A stretch of 64,000 nt of DNA from Pseudomonas putida (GTDB lineage Bacteria; Pseudomonadota; Gammaproteobacteria; Pseudomonadales; Pseudomonadaceae): assembly GCF_016406145.1 (NCBI RefSeq), contig NZ_CP066306.1:2294001-2358000 (forward strand), in the 5' to 3' direction. The notes beneath the pieces are model-generated. The model had not been told where the DNA came from. It saw only the letters and a list, made by a program, of their open reading frames with translations, and did no database searches. Position numbers and translations under genes: made by a program. Below are positions 43,486 through 52,716 of this stretch, piece by piece; the stretch's first letter is position 1; each line of letters begins with the position of its first letter.

Positions 43486-46400
43486 ATGATTCAAGCAGCC
43501 TCGATGGACCAGCAAAGCTTCCGCAAGCTGTTGAGCCGCAACATTGGCTTGCCCCTGGGGGTGGGCCTGCTCGGTGCCGTGGCTTTCGTCGCGGTGATCA
43601 ACTACCTGTTGTCGGCCATGCAGTGGGTCGAGCACACCGATCGGGTGATCGGCAATGCCAACGAAGCGGTCAAGCTGTCGATCGACATGGAAACCGGCAT
43701 GCGCGGGTTTCTGATCACCGGTGACGAGCGCTTCCTGGACCCTTACGAGGTCGCCAAACCGAAGATTCAGGGTAGCCTCAACAGCCTGCGCGGCATGGTC
43801 GAGGACAACCCTCAGCAGGTCGACCGCATCGACCGCTTGATCGCCCTGCAGCATGCCTGGAATGAGTTTGGCGGCGAGATGATCAACCAGCGCCGCGATG
43901 GCGGGGATTACCGACAGTCGGTCATCAACGGTCGCGGCAAACGCATCACCGACGAGATCCGCAAGGAATTCGACGACCTGATCGGCACTGAACAGCAGCT
44001 GCGCATGGCCCGCAACGAGAAGGTCAGCAGCGTCACGGTGACCGCCATCTCAGCGTTTTCGCTATTGATCGTTGGCCTGAGCGCTTTGTTGGCTTACCTG
44101 GGCCGTCGCGACCTGATGGCGCTGTCTACCAGCTACGATGACAACCTCAAGGCTCAGCAGCGCTCGGCCGAGCGCCTGGAACACCAGGCCTGGCTGCGCA
44201 ACGGCCAGACCCAGCTGGCCGAGCAGGTGCTGGGGCAGCTGACCCTGCCGATGCTTGGCGAAAACATCCTGCGCTTCTTCGCCAGCTATCTGGGCAGCGT
44301 GGTCGGTGCGCTGTACGTGCGCGACGGCCATGGCCGCCTGGTGCGCGTCGCCAGCTATGGCCTGGACGCCGAGGAGCAGGGCCGCGAACAGGTGCTGGCC
44401 GCCCACGATGGCCTGCTGTCTCAGGCAGTGCGCGAAGGCCGCCTGCTGCGCCTGGATGACCTGCCCGAGGACTACTACCGCCTCAGTTCCGGCCTGGGGA
44501 GCGGCTTGCCGCGCAGTGCCTTGCTGATGCCGGCCATCGATGATGGCCAGATCAATGGCGTGATCGAGCTGGGCTTCCTGCGCCCACTGCAGGAGCGCGA
44601 CGATGAGCTGATGGAGCGGGTTGGTGGCAACCTCGGCATGTCAATCGAAAGCGCCCGATACCGCCAGCGCCTCCAGGAAGTGCTGGCCGAGACTCAGCAG
44701 CTCAACGAAGAGCTGCAGGTGCAGCAGGAAGAACTCAAGACTGCTAACGAGGAGCTTGAAGAGCAGTCCCGCGTGCTCAAGGAGTCCCAGGCCCACCTGG
44801 AGACCCAGCAAGCCGAGCTTGAGCAGACCAACGAGCAACTGTCCGAGCGTACCGATGCCCTGGACCGCAAGAACGACGAGCTGATGCAGGCCCAGCAAGA
44901 GTTGCAGGCCCGCGCCGATGAGCTGCAGCGTTCGAGCAAGTACAAGTCCGAGTTCCTCGCCAACATGTCCCACGAGTTGCGCACACCGCTCAACAGCTCG
45001 CTGATCCTGGCCAAGCTGCTGGCGGAGAACGGCGAGGGCAACCTCAGCGCCGAACAGGTCAAGTTCGCCGAGTCCATCTATTCGGCCGGCAATGACTTGC
45101 TCAACCTGATCAACGACATTCTCGACATCGCCAAAGTCGAGGCCGGCAAGCTTGAAGTGCGCCCCGAGACCACTCAGCTGGAGCGCCTGGTCGAAGGCCT
45201 GCGCGGCATGTTCCTGCCGCTGGCCGAGCACAAGGGCCTGGCGTTCGAGGTCAACGTCGAGCCCCATGTACCGGTGACACTGTTCACCGACCGCCAGCGC
45301 CTGGAGCAGATACTCAAGAACCTGCTGTCCAATGCGATCAAGTTCACCGACCACGGCCAGGTCAGCCTGACCATCAGCCACCAGGCAGGCACCGGCATTG
45401 TCTTCGCCGTGCGCGATTCCGGCATCGGTATCGCCGCCGACCAGCAGCAGGCGATCTTCGGTGCCTTCCACCAAGTCGATGGCAGCAGCAACCGCCGATA
45501 CGGCGGCACCGGGCTGGGCCTGTCGATTTCCCGCGACCTGGCGCATTTGCTGGGTGGACAGATCAGCGTCGACAGCAACCCTGGCCAGGGCAGTGTGTTC
45601 AGCCTGACCATGCCGGAGCGCTACGAAGCCGAGGTCGAGGAGGTCGAGGCCCACAGCCTGCGCCCGGCAGTCGACACCTTGCCGCCGGCGCCCAAGGTCG
45701 CCACGGCAGCATCGCCGAAACTGCCTGCACCGACCTTCGCCGATGACCGCGAGCACGCCCCGTTCGGCAACCGCTGCATCCTGGTGATCGAGGACGAGCC
45801 GAACTTCGCCCGTATCCTCTTCGACCTGGCTCACGAACTGGGCTACAGCTGCCTGGTGGCCCAGGGCGCCGACGAGGGCTTCGCGCTGGCCGCCCAGTAC
45901 ATTCCCGATGCGATCCTGCTGGACATGCGCCTGCCCGACCACTCCGGCCTCACCGTGTTGCAGCGCCTGAAGGAGCTGGCTGCCACCCGGCATATCCCGG
46001 TGCACATCATATCGGTGGAAGACCGCGTCGAGGCGGCCATGCACATGGGCGCGGTGGGTTACGCGGTCAAACCGACCAGCCGCGAAGAACTCAAGGAAGT
46101 GTTCGCTCGCCTGGAAGCCAAGCTCACCCAGAAGCTCAAGCACATCCTGCTGGTGGAGGATGACGACCTTCAGCGCGAGAGCATCGCCCGCCTGATCGGC
46201 GACGATGATGTCGAGATCACCGCTGTGGCCCTGGCCCAGGACGCCCTGGCATTGCTGCGCGAGAACATCTACGACTGTATGATCATCGACCTCAAGCTGC
46301 CCGACATGCTCGGTAACGAGCTGCTCAAGCGCATGACGGCAGAAGATATCCGCTCCTTCCCACCGGTGATCGTCTATACCGGGCGCAACCTCACCCGTGA

Positions 46401-46953
46401 GGAAGAAGCCGAGCTGCTCAAGTATTCACGTTCGATCATCATCAAGGGTGCCCGCTCGCCGGAGCGCCTGCTCGACGAAGTGACGTTGTTCCTGCACAAA
46501 GTCGAATCGCAGCTGTCCCATGAACGCCAGCGCATGCTCAAGACCGCGCGCAGCCGTGACAAGGTGTTCGAAGGCCGCAAGGTGCTGCTGGTGGACGACG
46601 ATGTGCGTAACATTTTCGCCCTCACCAGTGCCCTGGAGCACAAGGGTGCCATCGTCGAGATCGGCCGCAACGGGCGTGAGGCCATCGAACGCCTGGAGCA
46701 GCATGACGATATCGACCTGGTGCTGATGGATGTGATGATGCCGGAAATGGACGGCTTCGAGGCTACCCGCCTGATCCGCCAGCAGCCGCGCTGGCGCAAG
46801 TTGCCGATCATCGCCGTGACCGCCAAGGCGATGAAGGATGACCAGCAGCGCTGCTTGCAGGCTGGCGCCAATGATTACCTGGCCAAACCGATCGACCTGG
46901 ACCGCCTGTTCTCGTTGATCCGTGTGTGGCTGCCGCAACTGGAGCGAATTTGA
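43486..46953 (+). CDS. Hybrid sensor kinase, CHASE3-GAF-HisKA-HATPase-3xREC
   Basis: This is a 1155-residue membrane kinase. TM1 is at about residues 20-42, a CHASE3 domain at about 45-180 (ETGMRGFLITGDERFLDPY), TM2 at about 186-206, GAF near 240-390, and a long coiled coil at about 395-490. HisKA has the phospho-His in FLANMSHELRTPLN (about 503). The HATPase has NLLSNAIKF and GTGLGLSIS. Three receivers (about 760-880, 885-1005, 1025-1150) hold Asp in LLDMRLP, IIDLKLP and LMDVMMPEMDG. Its stop overlaps the cheR start. The multiple receivers suggest a branched phosphorelay. Confidence 0.92.
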   Translation: MIQAASMDQQSFRKLLSRNIGLPLGVGLLGAVAFVAVINYLLSAMQWVEHTDRVIGNANEAVKLSIDMETGMRGFLITGDERFLDPYEVAKPKIQGSLNSLRGMVEDNPQQVDRIDRLIALQHAWNEFGGEMINQRRDGGDYRQSVINGRGKRITDEIRKEFDDLIGTEQQLRMARNEKVSSVTVTAISAFSLLIVGLSALLAYLGRRDLMALSTSYDDNLKAQQRSAERLEHQAWLRNGQTQLAEQVLGQLTLPMLGENILRFFASYLGSVVGALYVRDGHGRLVRVASYGLDAEEQGREQVLAAHDGLLSQAVREGRLLRLDDLPEDYYRLSSGLGSGLPRSALLMPAIDDGQINGVIELGFLRPLQERDDELMERVGGNLGMSIESARYRQRLQEVLAETQQLNEELQVQQEELKTANEELEEQSRVLKESQAHLETQQAELEQTNEQLSERTDALDRKNDELMQAQQELQARADELQRSSKYKSEFLANMSHELRTPLNSSLILAKLLAENGEGNLSAEQVKFAESIYSAGNDLLNLINDILDIAKVEAGKLEVRPETTQLERLVEGLRGMFLPLAEHKGLAFEVNVEPHVPVTLFTDRQRLEQILKNLLSNAIKFTDHGQVSLTISHQAGTGIVFAVRDSGIGIAADQQQAIFGAFHQVDGSSNRRYGGTGLGLSISRDLAHLLGGQISVDSNPGQGSVFSLTMPERYEAEVEEVEAHSLRPAVDTLPPAPKVATAASPKLPAPTFADDREHAPFGNRCILVIEDEPNFARILFDLAHELGYSCLVAQGADEGFALAAQYIPDAILLDMRLPDHSGLTVLQRLKELAATRHIPVHIISVEDRVEAAMHMGAVGYAVKPTSREELKEVFARLEAKLTQKLKHILLVEDDDLQRESIARLIGDDDVEITAVALAQDALALLRENIYDCMIIDLKLPDMLGNELLKRMTAEDIRSFPPVIVYTGRNLTREEEAELLKYSRSIIIKGARSPERLLDEVTLFLHKVESQLSHERQRMLKTARSRDKVFEGRKVLLVDDDVRNIFALTSALEHKGAIVEIGRNGREAIERLEQHDDIDLVLMDVMMPEMDGFEATRLIRQQPRWRKLPIIAVTAKAMKDDQQRCLQAGANDYLAKPIDLDRLFSLIRVWLPQLERI

Positions 46954-47771
46954 TTAGCGAGCGCAACACCGACATCGAGATCAGGCTGCTGATCGAGGCG
47001 ATCTACCTCAAGTACAGCTACGATTTTCGCAACTACTCCGGCGCGTCTATCAAGCGCCGGATCCTCCATGCCCTGCGCCAGTTCGATTGCCTGACGGTGT
47101 CGGCCCTGCAGGAGCGGGTGCTGCACGACCCGGGCATGTTCATGCAGTTGCTGCAGTTCCTGACGATCCCGGTCAGCGAGATGTTCCGCGACCCGAGCCA
47201 CTTCCTTGCCCTGCGCAACGAAGTGGTGCCGCTGTTGCGCACCTGGCCGTCGATCAAGATCTGGATCGCTGGCTGCAGCACCGGCGAGGAGGTGTACTCG
47301 ATGGCCATCCTGCTGCGCGAGGAAGGGCTGCTCGAGCGCACCATCCTGTATGCCACCGATATCAACCCGCGTTCACTGGACCGGGCCAAGCAGGGCATCT
47401 ACTCGATGCAGAGCATGCGCGAGTACGAAGAAAACTACCGCCTGGCCGGCGGGCGCCGCGATTTTGCCGAGTACTACACCAGCGCCTACGGTAACGCCAT
47501 CATGGACAGCAGCCTGCGCGACAACGTGACCTTCGCCGACCACAGCCTGGCCACAGACAGTGTGTTCTCCGAAACCCAGCTGGTGTCCTGCCGCAATGTG
47601 CTGATCTACTTCAACAAGGAGCTGCAGGACCGCGCCCTGGGGCTGTTCCATGAGTCCTTGTGTCACCGTGGCTTTCTGGTGCTGGGCAGCAAGGAATCGG
47701 TGGATTTCTCCGCTTACAGCGACCGCTTCGAGCCGCTGGTCAAGCCCGAACGGATCTTCCGGAAATCATGA
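46950..47771 (+). CDS. CheR-type protein-glutamate methyltransferase
   Basis: This 273-residue methyltransferase has an N-terminal helical part (YSGASIKRRILHALRQFD) and a catalytic domain with the SAM loop IAGCSTGEEVYSMAILL (about residues 107-123), YATDINPRSLDRAKQGIY and CRNVLIYFN. It would methylate receptor glutamates, but no receptor is adjacent. The TTG start at 46950 overlaps the kinase stop (TTGA) with GGAGCGA upstream. Confidence 0.88.
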   Translation: MISERNTDIEIRLLIEAIYLKYSYDFRNYSGASIKRRILHALRQFDCLTVSALQERVLHDPGMFMQLLQFLTIPVSEMFRDPSHFLALRNEVVPLLRTWPSIKIWIAGCSTGEEVYSMAILLREEGLLERTILYATDINPRSLDRAKQGIYSMQSMREYEENYRLAGGRRDFAEYYTSAYGNAIMDSSLRDNVTFADHSLATDSVFSETQLVSCRNVLIYFNKELQDRALGLFHESLCHRGFLVLGSKESVDFSAYSDRFEPLVKPERIFRKS

Positions 47772-48343
47772 AGGGCGTAAACGCGGTGGTGATCGGTGCC
47801 TCGGCGGGCGGCGTGCAGGCGCTGTTTCAGGTGCTCGGCGGCCTGCCGCCGGCATTCGTGACGCCTGTGCTGTGCGTGCTGCACCTGCCCGATGACCGTC
47901 ACAGCCATCTGGCCGAAGTGCTGCAGCGGCGCCTGCACAGGCCGGTAAGCGAGGCTCGGGACAAAGAGGCCATCGCCCCTGGCCAGATCTACGTGGCGAC
48001 CCCTGGTTATCACCTGTCGGTCGAGCAGGATTTGAGCCTGTCGCTGAGCCAGGAGGAACCGGTGCATTTCTCGCGCCCGGCCATTGACTTCCTGTTCATC
48101 TCGGCTGCCGATGCCTATGGCGCGGGCCTGTTGGGTGTATTGCTCACAGGCGCCAACGAGGACGGTGCCAAAGGCCTTGCCTACATCAAGAGCAGCGGCG
48201 GCCGGACCGTGGTCCAGGACCCCTGCGACGCCCAGGTGGCGCTGATGCCGGAGGCCGCATTGGCGCTCCACCAGCCCGACCTTATTCTTTCTTTGAGCGG
48301 TATCGGGCAATTGCTCGCCAACCTGGAATCCAGCGCATGCTAA
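47768..48343 (+). CDS. CheB-type methylesterase without receiver domain
   Basis: This 191-residue protein consists only of the CheB catalytic domain: Ser in IGASAGGVQA (about residue 12), His in LHLPDDRHSH, Asp in LTGANEDGAKGL (about 131). Canonical CheB has an N-terminal receiver that controls it; none is present. ATG overlaps the cheR stop. Control is presumably by the partner kinases. Confidence 0.88.
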   Translation: MKGVNAVVIGASAGGVQALFQVLGGLPPAFVTPVLCVLHLPDDRHSHLAEVLQRRLHRPVSEARDKEAIAPGQIYVATPGYHLSVEQDLSLSLSQEEPVHFSRPAIDFLFISAADAYGAGLLGVLLTGANEDGAKGLAYIKSSGGRTVVQDPCDAQVALMPEAALALHQPDLILSLSGIGQLLANLESSAC

Positions 48344-49563
48344 GGCACATCACCGCCAAACTGCTGATCGTCGACGATCTGCCGGAAAACCTCCTGGCCC
48401 TCGACGCCCTGATTCAGGGCCAAGACCGTGAGGTGCACCAGGCCCAGTCTGCGGAAGCCGCATTGTCGTTGTTGCTGGAGCACGAATTTGCCCTGGCCAT
48501 TCTCGACGTGCAGATGCCGGGCATGAACGGCTTTGAACTGGCCGAACTGATGCGCGGCACGGAAAAGACACGCAATATCCCGATCGTCTTCGTTACCGCT
48601 GCCGGGCGCGAGATGAACTACGCCTTCAAGGGCTACGAAAGCGGCGCGGTGGATTTCCTTTACAAGCCGCTCGATACCCTGGCGGTGAAGAACAAGGTTA
48701 CGGTGTTCGTCGACCTGTACCGCCAGCGCAAGGTGCTCGACAGGCAGTTGCAAGCCCTTGAGCGCAGCCGCCAGGAGCAGGAGCTGCTGCTGACGCAGTT
48801 GCAGGTGGCGCGCAGTGAGCTGGAGCATGCGGTACGCATGCGCGACGACTTCATGTCGATCGTAGCGCACGAGGTGCGCACGCCGCTCAATGGCCTTATC
48901 CTCGAGACCCAGCTGCGCAAGATGCACTTGGCCCGCGGCAGCCTCGAGGCGTTCAGCGCCGACAAGCTGCAGGCCATGGTCGAGCGCGACGAACGGCAGA
49001 TCAATAGCCTGATCCGCCTGATCGAAGACATGCTCGATGTGTCGCGCATCCGCACCGGCAAGCTGTCGCTACGGCCTAAACTATTCGACCTCGGCCAGCT
49101 GGTGCGTGGCCTGGTGGAAAACTTCACCGCCCAGGCCACCGCACTGGGCACGCATATCGATCTGCAGCGCTGCGATGGCCTGCAGGGTGAGTGGGACGAA
49201 TTCCGCATTGAACAAGTATTGGCCAACCTGTTGTCCAACGCCTTGCGTTATGGCGAACGCCAGCCGGTCGAGGTGCGGGTATTCGAGCAGGCGGGCATGG
49301 CCTGGGTGCAAGTGCAGGATCACGGCATCGGCATCAGTGGCGTGAACCAACAAAGGATCTTCCAGCAGTTCGAGCGCGTGGCCACTCAGCAGGCCAGCGC
49401 CGGGCTGGGGTTGGGGCTGTATATCTCGGAGCAGATCGTCCAGGCCCATGGCGGGCAGATCCAGGTGCAGAGCGAAGAAGGCAAGGGCGCCACCTTTAGC
49501 CTGCAATTGCCGCTGACGCGGCTGACAGAACAAAACGACCAGGAGCGGGCAACCTCTGCCTGA
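48337..49563 (+). CDS. Sensor kinase with N-terminal receiver (REC-HisKA-HATPase)
   Basis: This 408-residue soluble protein has a receiver at about 8-122 (Asp in LAILDVQMPGMNGF), coiled coil to about 165, HisKA with His in FMSIVAHEVRTPLN (about 176), and HATPase with NLLSNALRYG and GLGLGLYISEQI. The layout allows phosphotransfer into the receiver to tune kinase activity. Its start overlaps the cheB end by 7 bases. The four genes form one transcript. Confidence 0.9.
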   Translation: MLRHITAKLLIVDDLPENLLALDALIQGQDREVHQAQSAEAALSLLLEHEFALAILDVQMPGMNGFELAELMRGTEKTRNIPIVFVTAAGREMNYAFKGYESGAVDFLYKPLDTLAVKNKVTVFVDLYRQRKVLDRQLQALERSRQEQELLLTQLQVARSELEHAVRMRDDFMSIVAHEVRTPLNGLILETQLRKMHLARGSLEAFSADKLQAMVERDERQINSLIRLIEDMLDVSRIRTGKLSLRPKLFDLGQLVRGLVENFTAQATALGTHIDLQRCDGLQGEWDEFRIEQVLANLLSNALRYGERQPVEVRVFEQAGMAWVQVQDHGIGISGVNQQRIFQQFERVATQQASAGLGLGLYISEQIVQAHGGQIQVQSEEGKGATFSLQLPLTRLTEQNDQERATSA

Positions 49564-49610
49564 GCCTGGGGTCAGATGGCCAACTGTAAGAATTTCAAGG
49601 CGTTGTTGTC

Positions 49611-49988
49611 ATGAGTGAAGATGCACAAGATGTGGTTTTGGTGGTCGAGGATGAACCGGCAATCCGGATGATCCTGCGTGATTACCTGGCAGGTGAGGGC
49701 TATCACGTACTGGTGGCCGAGGATGGTGAACAGGCGTTCGCCATCCTGGCGAGCAAGCCGCACCTGGACCTGATGGTCACCGACTTTCGCTTGCCTGGCG
49801 GCATTTCCGGCGTCGAGATCGCCGAGCCTGCGGTGAAGCTGCGACCGGATCTGAAGGTCATCTTCATCAGCGGCTACCCGGCGGAGATTCTCGAGTCGGG
49901 CAGCCCCATCGCCCGCAAGGCGCCGATCCTGGCCAAACCGTTTGACCTGGATACCTTGCACAAGCAGATCCAGGACCTGTTGCGCTGA
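49611..49988 (+). CDS. Single-domain response regulator
   Basis: This 125-residue receiver protein has acidic pocket VVEDEP, acceptor Asp in LMVTDFRLPGG (about residue 59), the Thr/Ser position in FISGYP and Lys in LAKPFD. It lies 47 bases after the second kinase and is followed by a hairpin, so it is likely the last gene of the signalling unit. Confidence 0.88.
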   Translation: MSEDAQDVVLVVEDEPAIRMILRDYLAGEGYHVLVAEDGEQAFAILASKPHLDLMVTDFRLPGGISGVEIAEPAVKLRPDLKVIFISGYPAEILESGSPIARKAPILAKPFDLDTLHKQIQDLLR

Positions 49989-49997
49989 GGCCGTGTA

Positions 49998-50016
49998 CCG
50001 GGGCTGACTGCCCCGG
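49998..50016 (+). terminator. Hairpin ending the signalling operon
   Basis: CCGGGGC (49998-50004) and GCCCCGG (50010-50016) form a 7-bp stem with a 5-base loop, 9 bases after the stop codon. A further copy of CCCCGG follows at about 50022. No strong U tract is present. Confidence 0.5.
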
Positions 50017-50114
50017 CTATTGCCCCGGATGCAAGGCACAATCTCGTCATTGAGCCTTTTCACTGAAGCTCAACAGGCATATGGTGTACGCCGTCCATAT
50101 TCCCTGGAGCTGTC

Positions 50115-51089
50115 ATGTCCAATCATTTCCCTTCCGTTCGCCCCCGCCGCCTGCGCCAGAACGAGTCGCTGCGCACGATCTTCCAGGAGACGGAATTCCG
50201 CCTCGAAGACCTGATCCTGCCAATCTTCGTCGAGGAAGGCATCGACGACTTCGTGCCGATCAGCAGCATGCCGGGGGTCAACCGTATCCCTGAGAAACTG
50301 CTGGCCCAGGAAATCGAACGCTACGCTCGCGCCGGCATCAAGTCGGTGATGACCTTCGGCGTTTCGCACAACCTCGATGCCACCGGTAGCGATACCTGGA
50401 ACGAAAACGGCCTGGTGGCGCGCATGGCTCGCATCTGCAAGGACAGCGTGCCGGAAATGGTGGTGATGTCCGACACCTGTTTCTGTGAGTACACCAGCCA
50501 CGGCCATTGCGGCGTACTGCACGACCATGGTGTGGACAACGACGCCACCCTGGCCAACCTGGGCAGGCAGGCGGTGGTTGCTGCGGCAGCCGGTGCCGAC
50601 TTCATCGCGCCGTCGGCGGCGATGGACGGTCAGGTTCAGGCAATCCGTGGTGCACTGGATGCCGCGGGCTTTCACGACACCGCGATCATGGCCTACTCCA
50701 CCAAGTTCGCCTCGTCGCTCTATGGCCCGTTCCGTGAAGCCGGTGGCACCACGCTCAAGGGTGACCGCAAGAGCTACCAGATGAACCCGATGAACCGCCG
50801 CGAAGCGGTGCGCGAGTCGCTGCTCGACGAGCAGGAAGGCGCCGATGTGCTGATGGTCAAACCGGCGGGTGCCTACCTGGACGTGATCGCCGACATTCGC
50901 GCCGCGTCACGTTTGCCGCTGGCGGCTTACCAGGTCAGCGGTGAGTACGCGATGATCAAGTTCGGCGGCCTGGCCGGCGCCATCGACGAGGGGCGAGTGG
51001 TGCGTGAGAGCATTGGCGCGATCAAGCGTGCCGGCGCCGATCTGATCCTGACCTACTTCGCCATGGACCTGGCCCGCGAAGGCATCTGA
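50115..51089 (+). CDS. hemB: Delta-aminolevulinic acid dehydratase (porphobilinogen synthase)
   Basis: This 324-residue enzyme condenses two 5-aminolevulinates to porphobilinogen in haem synthesis. Active-site lysines are in [13 protein letters not shown] (about 197) and [12 protein letters not shown] form at about 250. The metal-binding segment [17 protein letters not shown] at about 118-134 keeps Cys residues of partly zinc-dependent enzymes; in Pseudomonas magnesium also contributes. The length is standard. A TGGAG site lies before the ATG. Confidence 0.95.
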   Translation: MSNHFPSVRPRRLRQNESLRTIFQETEFRLEDLILPIFVEEGIDDFVPISSMPGVNRIPEKLLAQEIERYARAGIKSVMTFGVSHNLDATGSDTWNENGLVARMARICKDSVPEMVVMSDTCFCEYTSHGHCGVLHDHGVDNDATLANLGRQAVVAAAAGADFIAPSAAMDGQVQAIRGALDAAGFHDTAIMAYSTKFASSLYGPFREAGGTTLKGDRKSYQMNPMNRREAVRESLLDEQEGADVLMVKPAGAYLDVIADIRAASRLPLAAYQVSGEYAMIKFGGLAGAIDEGRVVRESIGAIKRAGADLILTYFAMDLAREGI

Positions 51090-51129
51090 GGCCAATACAC
51101 GCGAGAAATCGCTGAGCGTGGAATTATTT

Positions 51130-51176
51130 TGTGTCCCTGTGTATCTGATGCCAAAGAGCCTCATTAACAGGGACAC
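51130..51176 (+). promoter_or_regulatory. Inverted repeat in the proP leader, just before the start codon
   Basis: TGTGTCCCTGT (51130-51140) is perfectly complementary to ACAGGGACACA (51167-51177), with a 26-base loop. The right arm abuts the ribosome site region (AGGG at 51177-51180) and the ATG at 51181, so a folded leader could mask the start. Confidence 0.45.
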
Positions 51177-51180
51177 AGGG

Positions 51181-52683
51181 ATGAAATCACGCAAGAAAAC
51201 CGTCAAGCCGATCGGCTTGAAAGACATCACCATCGTCGACGACGCCAAGATGCGCAAGGCGATCACCGCCGCCGCGCTGGGCAATGCCATGGAGTGGTTC
51301 GACTTCGGCGTATACGGCTTCGTCGCCTATGCCCTGGGCAAGGTGTTCTTCCCCAACGCCGACCCCAGCGTGCAGATGATCGCGGCCTTGGCCACTTTCT
51401 CGGTTCCGTTCCTGATTCGCCCGTTGGGCGGGCTGTTCTTCGGCGCCCTGGGCGACAAGTTCGGCCGCCAGAAGATCCTCGCCGCGACCATTGTGATCAT
51501 GTCGCTCAGTACCTTCGCCATCGGCTTGATACCGTCCTATGATTCCATTGGCATCTGGGCGCCGATCCTGCTGCTGCTGGCGAAAATGGCCCAAGGCTTC
51601 TCGGTGGGTGGTGAATACACCGGCGCCTCGATCTTCGTCGCCGAATACGCACCCGACCGCAAGCGCGGCTTCCTCGGCAGCTGGCTGGACTTTGGCTCGA
51701 TTGCCGGCTTCGTCCTCGGTGCCGGCGTGGTAGTGCTGATTTCCACCTTCTTGGGCGAGGAAAAATTCCTTGAATGGGGCTGGCGTCTGCCGTTCTTCCT
51801 GGCCTTGCCGCTGGGCATCATCGGCCTCTACCTGCGCCATGCGCTGGAAGAGACCCCGGCGTTCCAGCAGCATGTCGAAAAACTTGAACAGGGCGACCGC
51901 GAAGGCCTGGCCTCGGGGCCCAAGGTGTCGTTCAAGGAAGTCGCCACTAAACATTGGCGCAGCCTGGTGACGTGCATTGGCGTGGTGATCGCCACCAACG
52001 TCACGTACTACATGCTGCTTACCTACATGCCCAGCTACCTGTCGCACAACCTGCACTATAGCGAAGACCACGGTGTGCTGATCATCATCGCGATCATGGT
52101 CGGCATGCTGTTCGTGCAGCCGATCATCGGCCTGCTCAGCGACAAGTGGGGCCGCCGCCCGTTCATCATCGTCGGCAGTGTCGGGCTGTTCGCCCTGGCC
52201 ATCCCGGCCTTCATGCTGATCAACAGCGGTGTGCTTGGGGTGATCTTCGCCGGCTTGCTGATCATCGCCGTGTTGCTCAACTTCTTCATCGGCGTGATGG
52301 CGTCGACCCTGCCGGCGATGTTCCCCACCCACATTCGCTACAGCGCCCTGGCCAGCGCCTTCAACATTTCGGTGCTGATCGCCGGCCTGACCCCGACCCT
52401 GGCTGCCTGGCTGGTAGAGAGCACTGGTGACCTGTACATGCCGGCGTACTACCTGATGGTGATTGCCGCCATCGGCCTCATTACCGGCCTGACCATGAAA
52501 GAAACCGCCAATAAGCCACTGCGTGGCGCTGCCCCAGCGGCCTCGGATATCGATGAGGCGCGTGAGTTGCTGCAGGAGCACCACGACAACATCGAACAGA
52601 AGATCGAAGACATCGACGAACAGATTGCCGAGCTTGAGGCCAAGCGCAAGTTGCTGGTGCAGCAACACCCGCGCATCGAGTAG
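51181..52683 (+). CDS. proP: Proline/glycine betaine:H+ symporter ProP
   Basis: This 500-residue MFS osmoprotectant transporter has the ProP-type start MRKAITAAALGNAMEWFDFGVYGFVAYALGK, the loop GDKFGRQKIL, GGEYTGASIFVAEYAPDRKRG and a C-terminal coiled coil (about residues 455-495, IEQKIEDIDEQIAELEAKRKLL) known to tune osmosensing in E. coli ProP. The ATG at 51181 was chosen by the conserved start. Cytoplasmic membrane. Confidence 0.92.
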   Translation: MKSRKKTVKPIGLKDITIVDDAKMRKAITAAALGNAMEWFDFGVYGFVAYALGKVFFPNADPSVQMIAALATFSVPFLIRPLGGLFFGALGDKFGRQKILAATIVIMSLSTFAIGLIPSYDSIGIWAPILLLLAKMAQGFSVGGEYTGASIFVAEYAPDRKRGFLGSWLDFGSIAGFVLGAGVVVLISTFLGEEKFLEWGWRLPFFLALPLGIIGLYLRHALEETPAFQQHVEKLEQGDREGLASGPKVSFKEVATKHWRSLVTCIGVVIATNVTYYMLLTYMPSYLSHNLHYSEDHGVLIIIAIMVGMLFVQPIIGLLSDKWGRRPFIIVGSVGLFALAIPAFMLINSGVLGVIFAGLLIIAVLLNFFIGVMASTLPAMFPTHIRYSALASAFNISVLIAGLTPTLAAWLVESTGDLYMPAYYLMVIAAIGLITGLTMKETANKPLRGAAPAASDIDEARELLQEHHDNIEQKIEDIDEQIAELEAKRKLLVQQHPRIE

Positions 52684-52716
52684 GGTACAGGCCTGTTCAC
52701 TCAGTAGATAAACTGT

